Shown: in pieces, positions 9,057 to 17,615 of the stretch | How the letters are laid out: each line of letters opens with the position of its first letter | Position numbering within the stretch: the stretch's first letter is position 1 | Source of the DNA: DATEEG01 sp035525055 | GTDB taxonomy: Bacteria > Actinomycetota > Acidimicrobiia > Spongiisociales > ZC4RG35 | Assembly: GCA_035525055.1 (NCBI GenBank) | Contig: DATLEZ010000003.1 | Location: forward strand, 1-43,244 | DNA length: 43,244 nt | Reading direction: 5' to 3' | The notes under the pieces: generated by a model | The model's database searches: none | The model's input: the letters and a program-made list of their open reading frames with translations, nothing else | What the model was told of the DNA's origin: nothing | Position numbers and translations under genes: made by a program

Positions 9057-10600
9057 TTCGCTGTCTCCTTGATCGAAAGCCAGCTACGGTCCGCCAGTGG
9101 GGTGTGGGCCAGCAACCAGATCGCCCGCCGCGTGTAGGCGCGGGCTACAAAGAGGTCTATCAAGGTCGCGATACCAAGCGCAAGAGCAAAGCCTTTCACG
9201 GGTCCTACCGACAGGAAGAAGAGCAGCACGGCACCGAGGAGGGACACCGAGTTCGCGGTCAGGATCGTTCTGAACGCTTGCTTGAATCCTTCGTCTGCAG
9301 CGGAGCGGACCGTGCGACCAGCCCTGATTTCTTCCTTCACCCGTTCGATATAGACGATGTACGAGTCGGCTGTGATGCCGATTGAGATGATGACGCCCGT
9401 CACACCCGCGAGGGTCAATGTCACTCCCTGGTAACGGCCCAGGACCGCGAACACCGCCACGAGAATCGATCCGAAAACGGTCAGCCCGATGATGGCCACG
9501 ATTCCCATCGCCCGGTAGTACACCACCAACAGGATCGCCACCAACGCCAGGCCGAGATACCCGGCAAGCAGCCCGGCTCTGAGCGAGTCCTCTCCGAGGG
9601 TCGCTGACACCTTCTGGACCTGCGACCTCTCGAAAGCAACCGGAAGCGAGCCGTAGCGGAGAAGGGCGGCCACATCCCGTGCCTGCACCTCGTCCTCGGG
9701 GGTCCCGCCGAACGTGATTTGGGCTTCACCACCGGTGATTCCCTCGGGACCCACGTCCTGAGCCACGCCGGGCGACGCCACTACCTCACCGTCGAGGACA
9801 ATGGCAATCCTTCGTTGTGCACTGTCCACCGGGAAGAGCACGGAGTTAGCCGTGAGGGCGGCGAACTTATCAGCTCCCTCGGCTGTGAGGTCGAGGTTGA
9901 TCACCCACAGCGCCCGCGACGGGTCGAAGCCAGGTATCGCATCGGCCACGTCGGACCCAACCAGCGCGGCCGGACCGACGTAGATGACCTCGGGAACTGC
10001 TTGTCCGAAGAAGCTTGTCGTGGACTGCAGGTAGGCACTCTGAGTCGGATCGTCCTCGGCGGTCAGACCCGTCACCGGATCAACGTTGGGAGGAAAGGTC
10101 GTCGTGGTGGTCGGACCCGGCTCGGAAGTGGTCGTCGTCGGGGCGGTGGTGGTTGTGGATGTCTCACCGGTCCCTGTGGTGCCGGTGCCGGCAGTCGTGG
10201 TGGTCGTCGTGGAGGTTGTGGTGGTAGTAACCAGTGGCCCCACGTCTCCAAAGATCGCGTCGAGAACCGGCCGGAAAGAAAGTTCGCCGGTCTGGCCGAT
10301 GGCGTCGAGGGCCCGCTGCTCGTCTTCTACTCCCGGCAACTGCACAAGAACTGTGCTTGATCCAGAGATCGCAATTTCGGGCTCCTGGACCCCGCCGACC
10401 TCTTCAATGCGGGCCCGCATGATTTCGACCGCCTGCTCGAGCACCTCCTCGTCGGTGCCGGGCGGCGCAGTCAAAACGACCGAAGTCCCACCTTGCAGGT
10501 CAAGACCGAGCTTGGGGGTGATGCCGTTGGCCAGCAAGAGCCCCACGCTCCCCCAGGCAAGCAGAAGCACCAACACAAGACCGATCAGGCGGCGGCGCAC
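9053..10600 (-). CDS. secD: Protein translocase subunit SecD with threonine-rich insertion
   Basis: A 515-residue SecD. An N-terminal membrane anchor (about 5-25) is followed by the conserved LGLDLQGGTSVVL. The large extracytoplasmic region contains the LPGVEDEQRALDAIGQTGELSFR segment and a later substrate-interacting domain. Five C-terminal membrane segments include GVTGVIISIGITADSYIVYIERVKEE. Between the two extracytoplasmic subdomains, residues 125-168 are almost all threonine (29 of 44) with Gly, Pro and Ser. This looks like a flexible, possibly glycosylated linker. The start is 1 base past the yajC stop, and secD-secF form a standard pair. Confidence 0.96.
   Translation of the reverse strand: MRRRLIGLVLVLLLAWGSVGLLLANGITPKLGLDLQGGTSVVLTAPPGTDEEVLEQAVEIMRARIEEVGGVQEPEIAISGSSTVLVQLPGVEDEQRALDAIGQTGELSFRPVLDAIFGDVGPLVTTTTTSTTTTTTAGTGTTGTGETSTTTTAPTTTTSEPGPTTTTTFPPNVDPVTGLTAEDDPTQSAYLQSTTSFFGQAVPEVIYVGPAALVGSDVADAIPGFDPSRALWVINLDLTAEGADKFAALTANSVLFPVDSAQRRIAIVLDGEVVASPGVAQDVGPEGITGGEAQITFGGTPEDEVQARDVAALLRYGSLPVAFERSQVQKVSATLGEDSLRAGLLAGYLGLALVAILLVVYYRAMGIVAIIGLTVFGSILVAVFAVLGRYQGVTLTLAGVTGVIISIGITADSYIVYIERVKEEIRAGRTVRSAADEGFKQAFRTILTANSVSLLGAVLLFFLSVGPVKGFALALGIATLIDLFVARAYTRRAIWLLAHTPLADRSWLSIKETAK
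10097..10228 (-). repeat. Low-complexity threonine-codon tract inside secD
   Basis: Codons 125-168 of secD are runs of ACN threonine codons broken by Gly, Ser, Ala, Pro and Glu. The plus strand is therefore a GT-rich tract (repeated gtggt and gtcgt). The codons are mixed rather than one repeated triplet. This argues for selection on the amino acids as well as possible slippage expansion. Confidence 0.8.
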
Positions 10601-10601
10601 G

Positions 10602-10907
10602 CTAGCCCGTTGTGTCGATCTTGTTGGCGATAGCCCGTCGAGTGAATCGAATCTTGCCCTGCTCCACTTCCAGCACGACGGAGTCGTCGTCGAGGGCCCG
10701 GATCACACCCTGAACCCCGCCGATCGTCTGAACCGTGTCGCCGACCCCAAGTGAAGCGGTCACCTGTTGCTGCTTCTTCATCCGGGCCCGCTGGGGACGC
10801 AGGATCAAGAAGTAGAACACCACGACCATGACGCCGAGAAAGACGAACGAGCTCATCGGACTGCTCGCCGCAGGGGTGGTGGCTGCCAAGATAAGACCAG
10901 GGTTCAC
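10602..10907 (-). CDS. yajC: Preprotein translocase subunit YajC
   Basis: A 101-residue single-pass membrane protein that associates with SecDF. It has one membrane helix near the N-terminus (about 18-37, SFVFLGVMVVVFYFLILRPQ) ending in the RPQ signature, then a basic stretch (RARMKKQQQ) and a soluble domain with the typical VGDTVQTIGGVQGVI. Length is normal. It lies directly upstream of secD. The 36-base gap to tgt downstream of it is too short to hold a recognisable separate promoter. Confidence 0.94.
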   Translation of the reverse strand: MNPGLILAATTPAASSPMSSFVFLGVMVVVFYFLILRPQRARMKKQQQVTASLGVGDTVQTIGGVQGVIRALDDDSVVLEVEQGKIRFTRRAIANKIDTTG

Positions 10908-10943
10908 AAAGACCTCGCAAGGATGCGGACGGGGTTGCGAACT

Positions 10944-12047
10944 TTAACCGTTCCGAGTCGCTGTGATGCTGGCGGTGAAGTCACCGAAGCTACCCGTGAG
11001 AATTGCCTGGCGGGCGTCCCGCAGAAGGCCCAGGGTGTAGTGGAGGTTGTGGATCGAGAGGAGCCGGAAGGCGGACAGCTCGTTTGCTGACAGGAGATGG
11101 CGCAGGTAAGCCCGATTGTGGGCCTGGCAGGGGAAGCAAGGGCAGCCGGGTTCCAGTGGTCTGGGGTCGGATCCATATTCGGCCCGCCGCAGGTTGAAAT
11201 CGCCATCGGCGGTGAGCACGCGACCATGGCGGGCAAGCCGGGTCGGCCAGACGCAATCGAACAGATCGGCACCCCTCGCGACGGCGTCCAGCACTCCTGT
11301 CGTGTCGCCGAGACCCATGACATACCTTGGTTTTCCGAGCGGCAACTCCGACAGGGAGGCGTCGAGGGCATTGGCTCTATCACCCGGCGTCTCCCCCACC
11401 GACAACCCCCCGATCCCGAAACCGGCGAATCCGAGGCTGGCCGTGGCGCGAGCACTTTCGCCTCTCAGACCGGGATCGATCCCTCCCTGGACAATGCCGA
11501 ACAGCGCCTGGTCGACGCGCCGATGGTGGCGGAGGGATCTCTCGGCCCAGCGCAACGTCATTTCCATTCCGTTGCGGACGACCTCGGGAGCGGCGGGTAA
11601 CCCGACGCACACATCGAGGACCATGGCGATATCAGGGCCCAGGTCCTCCTGGATCCGAACCGCATCTTCGGGCGTGAGCCTTACGGCGGACCCGTCGTAC
11701 GTCGACTTGAATTCCGCGCCGGCCTCAGTGATTCGAGGACTCAGGGAGAAGATCTGATAGCCGCCGGAGTCGGTGAGGATCGGGCCGGGCCAGCCCCAGA
11801 ACGCGTGCAGGCCCCCGATCTGGCCGATCGTCGCAGCTCCCGGTCGCAGCATCAGGTGATAGGTGTTGGCCAGGACCATCTCGGTCCCGACAGTGGCAAG
11901 GTCGTCCACATCTACCCCCCGCACTGCCGCCCTGGTGCCCACCGGCATGAATCCGGGAGTGAGGACCTGGCCGTGTGGGGTGTGAAGGACGCCAGCCCGC
12001 GCCGACCCGTCGGTCGCCGTCTGCTCCCACCAGACCGGGGCGCTCAT
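10944..12047 (-). CDS. tgt: tRNA-guanine(34) transglycosylase
   Basis: The enzyme swaps guanine 34 in GUN-anticodon tRNAs for the queuine precursor preQ1. The 367-residue product shows the active-site DSGGYQIFSL, the base-exchange loop region with GIVQGGIDPGLR and GGLSVGE, and the C-terminal zinc site made from Cys-Pro-Cys, a further Cys two residues on, and a following His (about 310-315). The open frame extends to 12140. The ATG at 12047 is preferred because it starts at the conserved domain and overlaps the queA stop by 4 bases (ATGA). It forms a queuosine unit with queA. Confidence 0.95.
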   Translation of the reverse strand: MSAPVWWEQTATDGSARAGVLHTPHGQVLTPGFMPVGTRAAVRGVDVDDLATVGTEMVLANTYHLMLRPGAATIGQIGGLHAFWGWPGPILTDSGGYQIFSLSPRITEAGAEFKSTYDGSAVRLTPEDAVRIQEDLGPDIAMVLDVCVGLPAAPEVVRNGMEMTLRWAERSLRHHRRVDQALFGIVQGGIDPGLRGESARATASLGFAGFGIGGLSVGETPGDRANALDASLSELPLGKPRYVMGLGDTTGVLDAVARGADLFDCVWPTRLARHGRVLTADGDFNLRRAEYGSDPRPLEPGCPCFPCQAHNRAYLRHLLSANELSAFRLLSIHNLHYTLGLLRDARQAILTGSFGDFTASITATRNG

Positions 12048-13063
12048 GACGGTTCGCCGTGTCGAGTTGCGATCATGGCGTCGCCGAAAGAGGCGAACCG
12101 ATAGCCCCGACCGAGCGCGGCCTCGTAGGCGGGGCGCCAACGGTCGCCCATGAACGCCGCCACGAGGACAATCAAGGACGTCCCCGGCAGGTGGAAGTTT
12201 GTGACCAGCCGATCGACCACCCGAAAGCGGTACCCGGGCTGGATGTAGAGGCGGGTGTCGACGCTCCCGGCCTCCACCCGGCCGTCGGGTCCGGCCCGGG
12301 TCTCCAGAGCCCGGACAACTGTGGTGCCGACAGCGACGAGATCGCCGCTTCTGTCGTTGATTGCGTCGGCTGCTTCGGTGGAAATCGTCAAGCTCTCTGA
12401 GTGAATCTGATGATCTTCGATGTTGTCAACAGAGATTGGCCGAAACGTATCGAGGCCGATGATCAACTCGATCTCAACCATCTCGATCGATCTCGCTCTG
12501 AGGGCCTCGACCAGGCGGGGCGTAAAGTGGAGACCGGCCGTCGGGGCCGCTGCCGATCCGACGGTCTGGGCGAAGATGGTCTGATACCTCTCAGGGTCCG
12601 CTAGTTGCTCGTGGATATAGGGCGGAAGCGGGACCGTGCCGGTGGCGGCTATGGCCGCTTCGAGATCTCCTTCGGTTTTCAGGGAGATCTGTGCCGGTCC
12701 GTCCCGTGAGATCGCTTCGATGGTCGCCTCGATCGCTCCGAAGTCGAGGTCGGACCCGGGGCGGAGCCGGCGGGCCGGTCGGACGACGGCCTCCCAAAGG
12801 TCGCCGCTGAGCGGGCGAAGCAGAAGGGCTTCGACTCGCCCTCCGCCGACGACTTTGGTCCCCCTGAGGCGGGCCGCCCGCACTCGCGACCGATTGACCA
12901 CAACCACGTCGCCCGGTGAGAGCAAGCCCGGCAGATCCGAGAAGGTGTGATCACTGAGGTCATCGACGTCGAGGAGTCGAGAGGCGTCGCGAGGTTCGAG
13001 GGGCCGCTGGGCTATCGCCGCGGCCGGCAACTCATACGAGAAGTCCGAAGTCGGGGTGCCCAT
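12044..13063 (-). CDS. queA: S-adenosylmethionine:tRNA ribosyltransferase-isomerase
   Basis: A 339-residue enzyme that transfers and isomerises the ribosyl part of SAM onto preQ1-modified tRNA to give epoxyqueuosine. Family hallmarks are the opening FSYELPAAAIAQRPLEPRDASRLL, the VVVNRSRVRAARL box, EALLLRP, PLPPYIH, and TAGLHFTPRLVEALRARSIE in the second half. Length is normal. It lies between ruvB (27-base gap) and tgt (4-base overlap) on the same strand. Confidence 0.96.
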   Translation of the reverse strand: MGTPTSDFSYELPAAAIAQRPLEPRDASRLLDVDDLSDHTFSDLPGLLSPGDVVVVNRSRVRAARLRGTKVVGGGRVEALLLRPLSGDLWEAVVRPARRLRPGSDLDFGAIEATIEAISRDGPAQISLKTEGDLEAAIAATGTVPLPPYIHEQLADPERYQTIFAQTVGSAAAPTAGLHFTPRLVEALRARSIEMVEIELIIGLDTFRPISVDNIEDHQIHSESLTISTEAADAINDRSGDLVAVGTTVVRALETRAGPDGRVEAGSVDTRLYIQPGYRFRVVDRLVTNFHLPGTSLIVLVAAFMGDRWRPAYEAALGRGYRFASFGDAMIATRHGEPS

Positions 13064-13090
13064 CAGGGAGCGCCTGTCAGCACACCTGTG

Positions 13091-14095
13091 TCAGAGAAGG
13101 CGGTCCTGACCACCACGGGTCAGATCAAGATGCCGGTAGGCCATGTCGGTTGCCATCCGCCCGCGAGGGGTTCGTTGCAGCAACCCGATCTGAAGCAGAA
13201 ACGGCTCGTAGGCGTCCTCGACTGTCTCGGGCTCTTCACCAACCGCGATCGCGAGGGTCGATAGCCCGACCGGGCCGCCACCAAACTTGAGAACTACGGC
13301 TTCGAGAATCGCCCGGTCGACCTTGTCGAGTCCGAGCTCGTCGACCTCGTAGGTCTTGAGCGCCTCCTCGGCGGTAGGAAGGTCGACGCGGCCGTCGGCC
13401 CGGGCGACCGCGAAGTCCCTGACCCGGGCCAGAAGCCGGTTGGCGATGCGAGGGGTTCCCCGACTCCGGCCGGCGATCAGGTCGGCGGCTTCGTCTTCGA
13501 TCTTCACCTCGAGAATCCGGGCAGACCGGCGCAAGATCTCGGAAAGCTCCGGGTCGGTGTAGTAGTCGAGGCGGTCTTCGATTCCAAAGCGGTCGCGCAG
13601 CGGCGCCGTCACCTTGCCTTTGCGGGTGGTGGCGCCCACCAGCGTGAACCGGGGAAGGTCGAGGCGGATGGATTGGGCGGAAGGGCCCTTGCCGAGGACG
13701 ATGTCGAGTTGAAAGTCCTCCATTGCCGCGTACAGCACCTCCTCGACGGTTCGAGGCAGTCGGTGGATCTCGTCGATGAAGAACACTGCGGCATGTTCGA
13801 GGTTCGAGATGATCGCCGCCAGGTCGCCTGGTCTCTCCAGTGCCGGCCCTGAGGTGATCCGAAGGTCGACCCCCATCTCGGAAGCGATGATGCCCGCCAG
13901 TGTGGTCTTGCCGAGCCCGGGCGGTCCCGAGAGGAGGACATGGTCGAGCGGGCGGCTCTGAGTTCGGGCCGCCTCGATAGAAATCCGCAGGCGGTTCTTG
14001 ACCTTTTCCTGCCCGACGAAGTCACCGAGGCGTCGCGGTCGCAGCGTCAGGTCGTCCTCGGGTGACACCGGGTTCAGAATTGAATCTTCTCTCAC
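13091..14095 (-). CDS. ruvB: Holliday junction branch migration helicase RuvB
   Basis: A 334-residue AAA+ motor that drives branch migration with RuvA. Walker A is GPPGLGKTTLA, Walker B is FFIDEIHRL, sensor 1 is LVGATTRKGKVTAPLRDRFG, and the C-terminal winged helix includes EPFLLQIGLLQRTPRGR. The GTG at 14095 is chosen as the start because it lies 4 bases after the ruvA stop and gives the usual length. A further upstream ATG (14167) would run 68 bases into ruvA and adds low-complexity residues not typical of RuvB. Confidence 0.96.
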   Translation of the reverse strand: MREDSILNPVSPEDDLTLRPRRLGDFVGQEKVKNRLRISIEAARTQSRPLDHVLLSGPPGLGKTTLAGIIASEMGVDLRITSGPALERPGDLAAIISNLEHAAVFFIDEIHRLPRTVEEVLYAAMEDFQLDIVLGKGPSAQSIRLDLPRFTLVGATTRKGKVTAPLRDRFGIEDRLDYYTDPELSEILRRSARILEVKIEDEAADLIAGRSRGTPRIANRLLARVRDFAVARADGRVDLPTAEEALKTYEVDELGLDKVDRAILEAVVLKFGGGPVGLSTLAIAVGEEPETVEDAYEPFLLQIGLLQRTPRGRMATDMAYRHLDLTRGGQDRLL

Positions 14096-14099
14096 GGGA

Positions 14100-14672
14100 T
14101 CACCGCCTGGAGAGGGCCTGGAGAGCCGCACGGATCTGCTCGGCGACGGGCAAGGAGTGATCGACACTCGTTGACACGTCCCTTATCTCGACACTTGTAT
14201 ATCCGAGGCTCTCGAGAGCCTGGCGAAGTTGGGCATTGGTACCGGATCCTTCAATGACGTCGGCTTCAGAGTCTTCGAGTTTCGGCTTCAGCTCAAGCAC
14301 GAGTTTCTGAGCCGAGCGCTTGCCGACCCCCGGCACAACCGTCAGGGCGTCGACGTCTTCGGCTGCGACCGCCCGTCTGACTTCCATGACCGTCATAGTC
14401 CCCAGGATGGCTAGCGCTAGCTTGGGCCCGACCCCGGTGGCGGTGATCAGTACCCGGAACAGGTTGCGTTCCGCTTCACTGGGAAAGCCGTAGAGCGTGA
14501 TGCCGTCCTCGCGGCCGTGAAGATGGGTATGGACCACGATCTCTTCGCCCGTCCCGGGCAACTCGGCCTGAGTGCGAGGACTGACCAGGACCTCGTAGCC
14601 GACACCGGCAACATCTATCAGGATTGCGGTCGTCGAGCGTCCGGCCAGGGTCCCGCGCAGGCGGCCGATCAT
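14100..14672 (-). CDS. ruvA: Holliday junction branch migration protein RuvA
   Basis: A 190-residue junction-binding protein that forms tetramers and recruits RuvB. The OB-fold start MIGRLRGTL is standard. GYEVLVSP and HTHLHGREDGITLYGF follow, then two helix-hairpin-helix motifs (LITATGVGPKLALAILG and LTVVPGVGKRSAQKLVLELK), a variable linker, and the small C-terminal RuvB-binding domain (LRQALESLGYTSVEI). The reading frame is open to 14876, but those extra residues overlap ruvC and are not RuvA-like, so the ATG at 14672, 10 bases after ruvC, is used. Confidence 0.96.
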   Translation of the reverse strand: MIGRLRGTLAGRSTTAILIDVAGVGYEVLVSPRTQAELPGTGEEIVVHTHLHGREDGITLYGFPSEAERNLFRVLITATGVGPKLALAILGTMTVMEVRRAVAAEDVDALTVVPGVGKRSAQKLVLELKPKLEDSEADVIEGSGTNAQLRQALESLGYTSVEIRDVSTSVDHSLPVAEQIRAALQALSRR

Positions 14673-14682
14673 CTGACACTCG

Positions 14683-15177
14683 TCATCGGACACCGGCACG
14701 ATCGAGGACCGCCGCCAGCGATTGAATGTGACACACGGCCACTGCCAAGGCGTCGGCGGCATCGACCGGACGCGGCAACTCGGCGAGGTTGAGGCGCCGC
14801 GCCACCATTCTCTGCACGGCCTCCTTGTCGGCCCGACCGTCGCCCGTGATCGCGGACTTGACCATGGTGGGGACATACTCGTGGACCCGGAGGCCCGCCT
14901 GGGCTGCAGCCAGCATTGCCACCCCGGCGGCCCGGCCGACTCCGACGGCGGAATGACGGTTGCGGTTGGTGAATATCTGTTCGATGGCCACCACCTCAGG
15001 GCGATGCTCAGCGATCAAAGCCGTCAGCATGCGGTGCAGTTCGAGAAGTCGAGCCGAGGTCTCGACGTGGGCATCGGTGCGAATAACCCCGGCGGCCACG
15101 GCCTCCAGAGTGCGGGTCCGGCGTACCAACCCGTAGCCGGTGACCGTGAGCCCCGGATCGATCCCCAATACGAACAT
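14683..15177 (-). CDS. ruvC: Crossover junction endodeoxyribonuclease RuvC
   Basis: A 164-residue resolvase that cuts Holliday junctions. It has the RNase H-like fold with the first catalytic Asp in FVLGIDPGLTVTGYG, the second acidic residue in VVAIEQIFTNRN, and the C-terminal acidic pair in RPVDAADALAVAVCH. The frame is open upstream to 15393, but that extension runs through the foldback repeat and encodes no RuvC sequence, so the ATG at 15177 is the start. The classic ruvC-ruvA-ruvB order is kept. Confidence 0.96.
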   Translation of the reverse strand: MFVLGIDPGLTVTGYGLVRRTRTLEAVAAGVIRTDAHVETSARLLELHRMLTALIAEHRPEVVAIEQIFTNRNRHSAVGVGRAAGVAMLAAAQAGLRVHEYVPTMVKSAITGDGRADKEAVQRMVARRLNLAELPRPVDAADALAVAVCHIQSLAAVLDRAGVR

Positions 15178-15233
15178 GTGTACGAGGTTAACCGACGAGG
15201 CGGACGGGTTTGAGCCTTGTCGATAGCAGGAGC

Positions 15234-15407
15234 GTGGTACGTGGTACGTGGTACGTGGATCCCGTCGAGAACGAACGGTCAGAAAAAATCCGAGGTTTTG
15301 GCGCGGACGATCGACACCTGGGGAGCAGAACTCCGCGCCAGAACTCGTCTCCTGCCCACTCCCCTGTCTCGGGTTCGGCGTACCACGCACCACGTACCAA
15401 ATACCAC
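15234..15407. repeat. Foldback element with 7-bp tandem-repeat ends between ruvC and yebC
   Basis: The left end (15234-15258) is three and a half tandem copies of gtggtac. The right end (15380-15407) is four degenerate copies of its reverse complement. Aligned as inverted repeats, 22 of 25 positions match. Inside is a second dyad, 15299-15307 against 15332-15340 (tggcgcgga / tccgcgcca, 9 bp). The whole could fold into a cruciform or a long RNA hairpin. No open frame within it looks coding, and I see no target-site duplication. The right end finishes 5 bases before the yebC stop codon. It may be a miniature mobile or extragenic repeat, and it might act as a terminator for yebC. Confidence 0.75.
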
Positions 15408-15412
15408 GGGGT

Positions 15413-16156
15413 CTATTCCGCTGCGAGGGCGGCCATTACGTCGTCGGGGACTTCGTAGTTGGCGTACACGGCTTGCACATCTTCGAGATCCTCGAGGGCG
15501 TCGACCAATCGCAACACCTTGCCGGCGTTGCCGGCGTCGACCGCCACGCTCGTGCGAGGCATCTGGGTCAACTCGGCGGTGGTTACGGTCAATCCGCTCG
15601 CTACCAGCGCTCGCTGCACCGCAAACAGATCGGTAGGGGCGGTTATCACTTCGATCCCCTCGCCGGTGTCGCGTACATCTTCGGCTCCGGCATCGAGGGC
15701 GGCCAGCAAGACATCATCCTCGGGGCCGTCGACCTCGATGAATCCCTTCTTCTCGAAGAGGTATCCGACCGAACCCGGCTCACCCAGGCTGCCGTGGTTG
15801 CGGGTGAAGGTTGCCCGAATGTCCGATGCCGCCCGATTGCGGTTGTCGGTGAGTGCCTGAACCATCACTCCGACTCCCCCGGCCGCATAGCCCTCGTACC
15901 AGACCTCGTCGTAGTTGGCGGTGTCAGCCTCACCGGTGGCTCGTTGGATGGCTCGCTCTATGTTGTCGAGAGGAACGGCGCTGGCCCGGGCTTTGGCTAC
16001 TGCCGCCGCCAGAGTGGCATTGGCGTTGACATCCCCGCCCCCCTGGCGGGCGGACACTTCTATGGCCCGAATCAGCTTGGCGAAGAGCTTCCCGCGCTTG
16101 GAGTCGGTCGCAGCCTTCTTCCGCTTGATGGTCGCCCATTTGGAGTGTCCGGACAT
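15413..16156 (-). CDS. yebC: YebC/PmpR family protein (TACO1-like)
   Basis: A 247-residue protein of the YebC/TACO1 family, recently tied to translation of proline-rich stretches and earlier annotated as a transcriptional regulator. The start MSGHSKWATIKRKKAATDSKRGK is diagnostic. Further conserved segments are ARASAVPLDNIERAIQRATG, YEGYAAGGVGVMVQALTDNRNR and the MPRTSVAVD region. It lies between pdxT (9-base gap) and ruvC. The yebC-ruvCAB neighbourhood is widely conserved in bacteria. Length is normal. Confidence 0.95.
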   Translation of the reverse strand: MSGHSKWATIKRKKAATDSKRGKLFAKLIRAIEVSARQGGGDVNANATLAAAVAKARASAVPLDNIERAIQRATGEADTANYDEVWYEGYAAGGVGVMVQALTDNRNRAASDIRATFTRNHGSLGEPGSVGYLFEKKGFIEVDGPEDDVLLAALDAGAEDVRDTGEGIEVITAPTDLFAVQRALVASGLTVTTAELTQMPRTSVAVDAGNAGKVLRLVDALEDLEDVQAVYANYEVPDDVMAALAAE

Positions 16157-16165
16157 TTCTTCTCT

Positions 16166-16729
16166 CTAGATCAGATCGACCAGCATGCGGTGGATCCGGG
16201 TGTCGTCGGTCAACTCGGGGTGGAATGACGATGCCAGGATCGACCCCTGGCGAACCATCACCGGATGCGAGTCAATCGTAGCCAGCACCTCGACTCCGTC
16301 GCCCAGCTTGGCCACCCACGGGGCTCGGATGAAGACCCCCCGAAACGGTGTGTCGAGGCCGACGATGTCCAGATCCTCCTCGAAGGATTCGTTTTGACGC
16401 CCGAAGGCGTTCCTGTGGACGACAGCGTCGAGGACGCCGAGCAGGTGCTGCTCGCCCTCTGTTACCGCAGCCGAGAGGAAGATCAGTCCTGCGCAGGTGC
16501 CATAGACCGGCATGCCGCCCTCGATCCGCGTTCGTAGCGGATCCATGAGGCCGAAGCGATCTGCCAGCTTTCCGATCGTGGTCGACTCCCCGCCCGGAAT
16601 CACGAGTGCCCCGACCTCGGACAGTTCGGCCGGAGTCCGAACCGGAATCGGGTCGGTTCCAACCTGTCGAAGCATGGTCAGGTGCTCGCGGAAGTCTCCT
16701 TGAAGAGCAAGGACCCCGGTTGCCGGCAT
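16166..16729 (-). CDS. pdxT: Pyridoxal 5'-phosphate synthase glutaminase subunit PdxT
   Basis: A 187-residue class I glutamine amidotransferase subunit that feeds ammonia to PdxS for de novo pyridoxal phosphate synthesis. It starts MPATGVLALQGDFREH, a PdxT hallmark. The glutamine-binding LVIPGGESTTI is present, the nucleophile Cys sits in YGTCAGLIFL (about residue 79), and the catalytic His-Pro-Glu is in ASSFHPELTDD. The ATG at 16729 is 4 bases past the pdxS stop. A longer frame to 16921 lies antiparallel to nothing but overlaps pdxS in another phase and is not used. Confidence 0.95.
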   Translation of the reverse strand: MPATGVLALQGDFREHLTMLRQVGTDPIPVRTPAELSEVGALVIPGGESTTIGKLADRFGLMDPLRTRIEGGMPVYGTCAGLIFLSAAVTEGEQHLLGVLDAVVHRNAFGRQNESFEEDLDIVGLDTPFRGVFIRAPWVAKLGDGVEVLATIDSHPVMVRQGSILASSFHPELTDDTRIHRMLVDLI

Positions 16730-16733
16730 GGTC

Positions 16734-17615
16734 TCACCAGCCCCGCTCCGCCATCTTCTCACCCGCCGGGATCTTGTCGATCTCGAGACCGGCCATCGCC
16801 TCACCCAGGCCTCGCGACACTTTGGCGACAACGTCAGCGTCGGCCCAGAAAGTGGTTGCTTCGACGATGGCCCGGGCGAACCCGGACGGATCGTCGCTCT
16901 TGAAGATGCCCGATCCCACAAAGATCCCGTCGCAGCCCAAAGCCATCATCAGGGCAGCGTCGCTCGGAGTAGCAATCCCACCGGCGGCGAAGTTCACGAC
17001 CGGCAGCTTGCCCGTCTCGTGGATCTCCTTTACCAATTCATAGGGGGCCCCGAGGTCCCGGGCAGTGGCCATCAACTGTTCCTCATCGAGCTGGGTCAAT
17101 CGACGAATCTCGCCGGTGACGGCGCGCATGTGGGTGACGGCTTCAACCACGTTTCCGGTCCCGGGCTCGCCCTTGGTGCGGATCATTGCCGCCCCTTCGC
17201 CGATACGACGCAGGGCCTCTCCCAGGTTGCGGGCCCCGCAAACGAACGGCGTGGTGAAATGCCACTTGTCGATGTGGTGCTGGTTGTCGGCGGGGGTGAG
17301 AACTTCGGACTCGTCGATGTAGTCGACGCCCAGGGATTGCAGCACGCGGGCTTCGACAAAGTGGCCGATCCGGCACTTGGCCATGACCGGGATCGAAACT
17401 GCCGCCTGGATCTCCTCCACTTTGCTCGGATTGGCCATGCGGGCCACTCCCCCGGCCTTGCGGATGTCGGCGGGGACCCGCTCCAAAGCCATCACGGCGA
17501 CGGCCCCAGCCTCTTCGGCGATCAGAGCTTGCTCGGCGGTTACGACGTCCATGATGACGCCGCCCTTCAACATCTCCGCCAGACCACGCTTCACCCGATC
17601 GGTGCCTTGTTGCAC
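16734..17615 (-). CDS. pdxS: Pyridoxal 5'-phosphate synthase lyase subunit PdxS
   Basis: A 293-residue TIM-barrel enzyme that builds pyridoxal phosphate from ribose 5-phosphate, glyceraldehyde 3-phosphate and ammonia from PdxT. Family signatures are KRGLAEMLKGGVIMDVVTAEQA near the start, ALERVPADIRKAGGVARM, VMAKCRIGHFVEA, YIDESEVLTPAD and NFAAGGIATPSDAALMM. It starts at GTG 17615 with an AAGGAG ribosome site at 17621-17626 (5-base spacer). It is the first gene of a pdxS-pdxT-yebC unit. Confidence 0.97.
   Translation of the reverse strand: MQQGTDRVKRGLAEMLKGGVIMDVVTAEQALIAEEAGAVAVMALERVPADIRKAGGVARMANPSKVEEIQAAVSIPVMAKCRIGHFVEARVLQSLGVDYIDESEVLTPADNQHHIDKWHFTTPFVCGARNLGEALRRIGEGAAMIRTKGEPGTGNVVEAVTHMRAVTGEIRRLTQLDEEQLMATARDLGAPYELVKEIHETGKLPVVNFAAGGIATPSDAALMMALGCDGIFVGSGIFKSDDPSGFARAIVEATTFWADADVVAKVSRGLGEAMAGLEIDKIPAGEKMAERGW

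Noticed and set aside
15234..15407. CRISPR array
   Set aside because: The repeats are 7-mers arranged as inverted arrays without regular spacers, and there are no cas genes.
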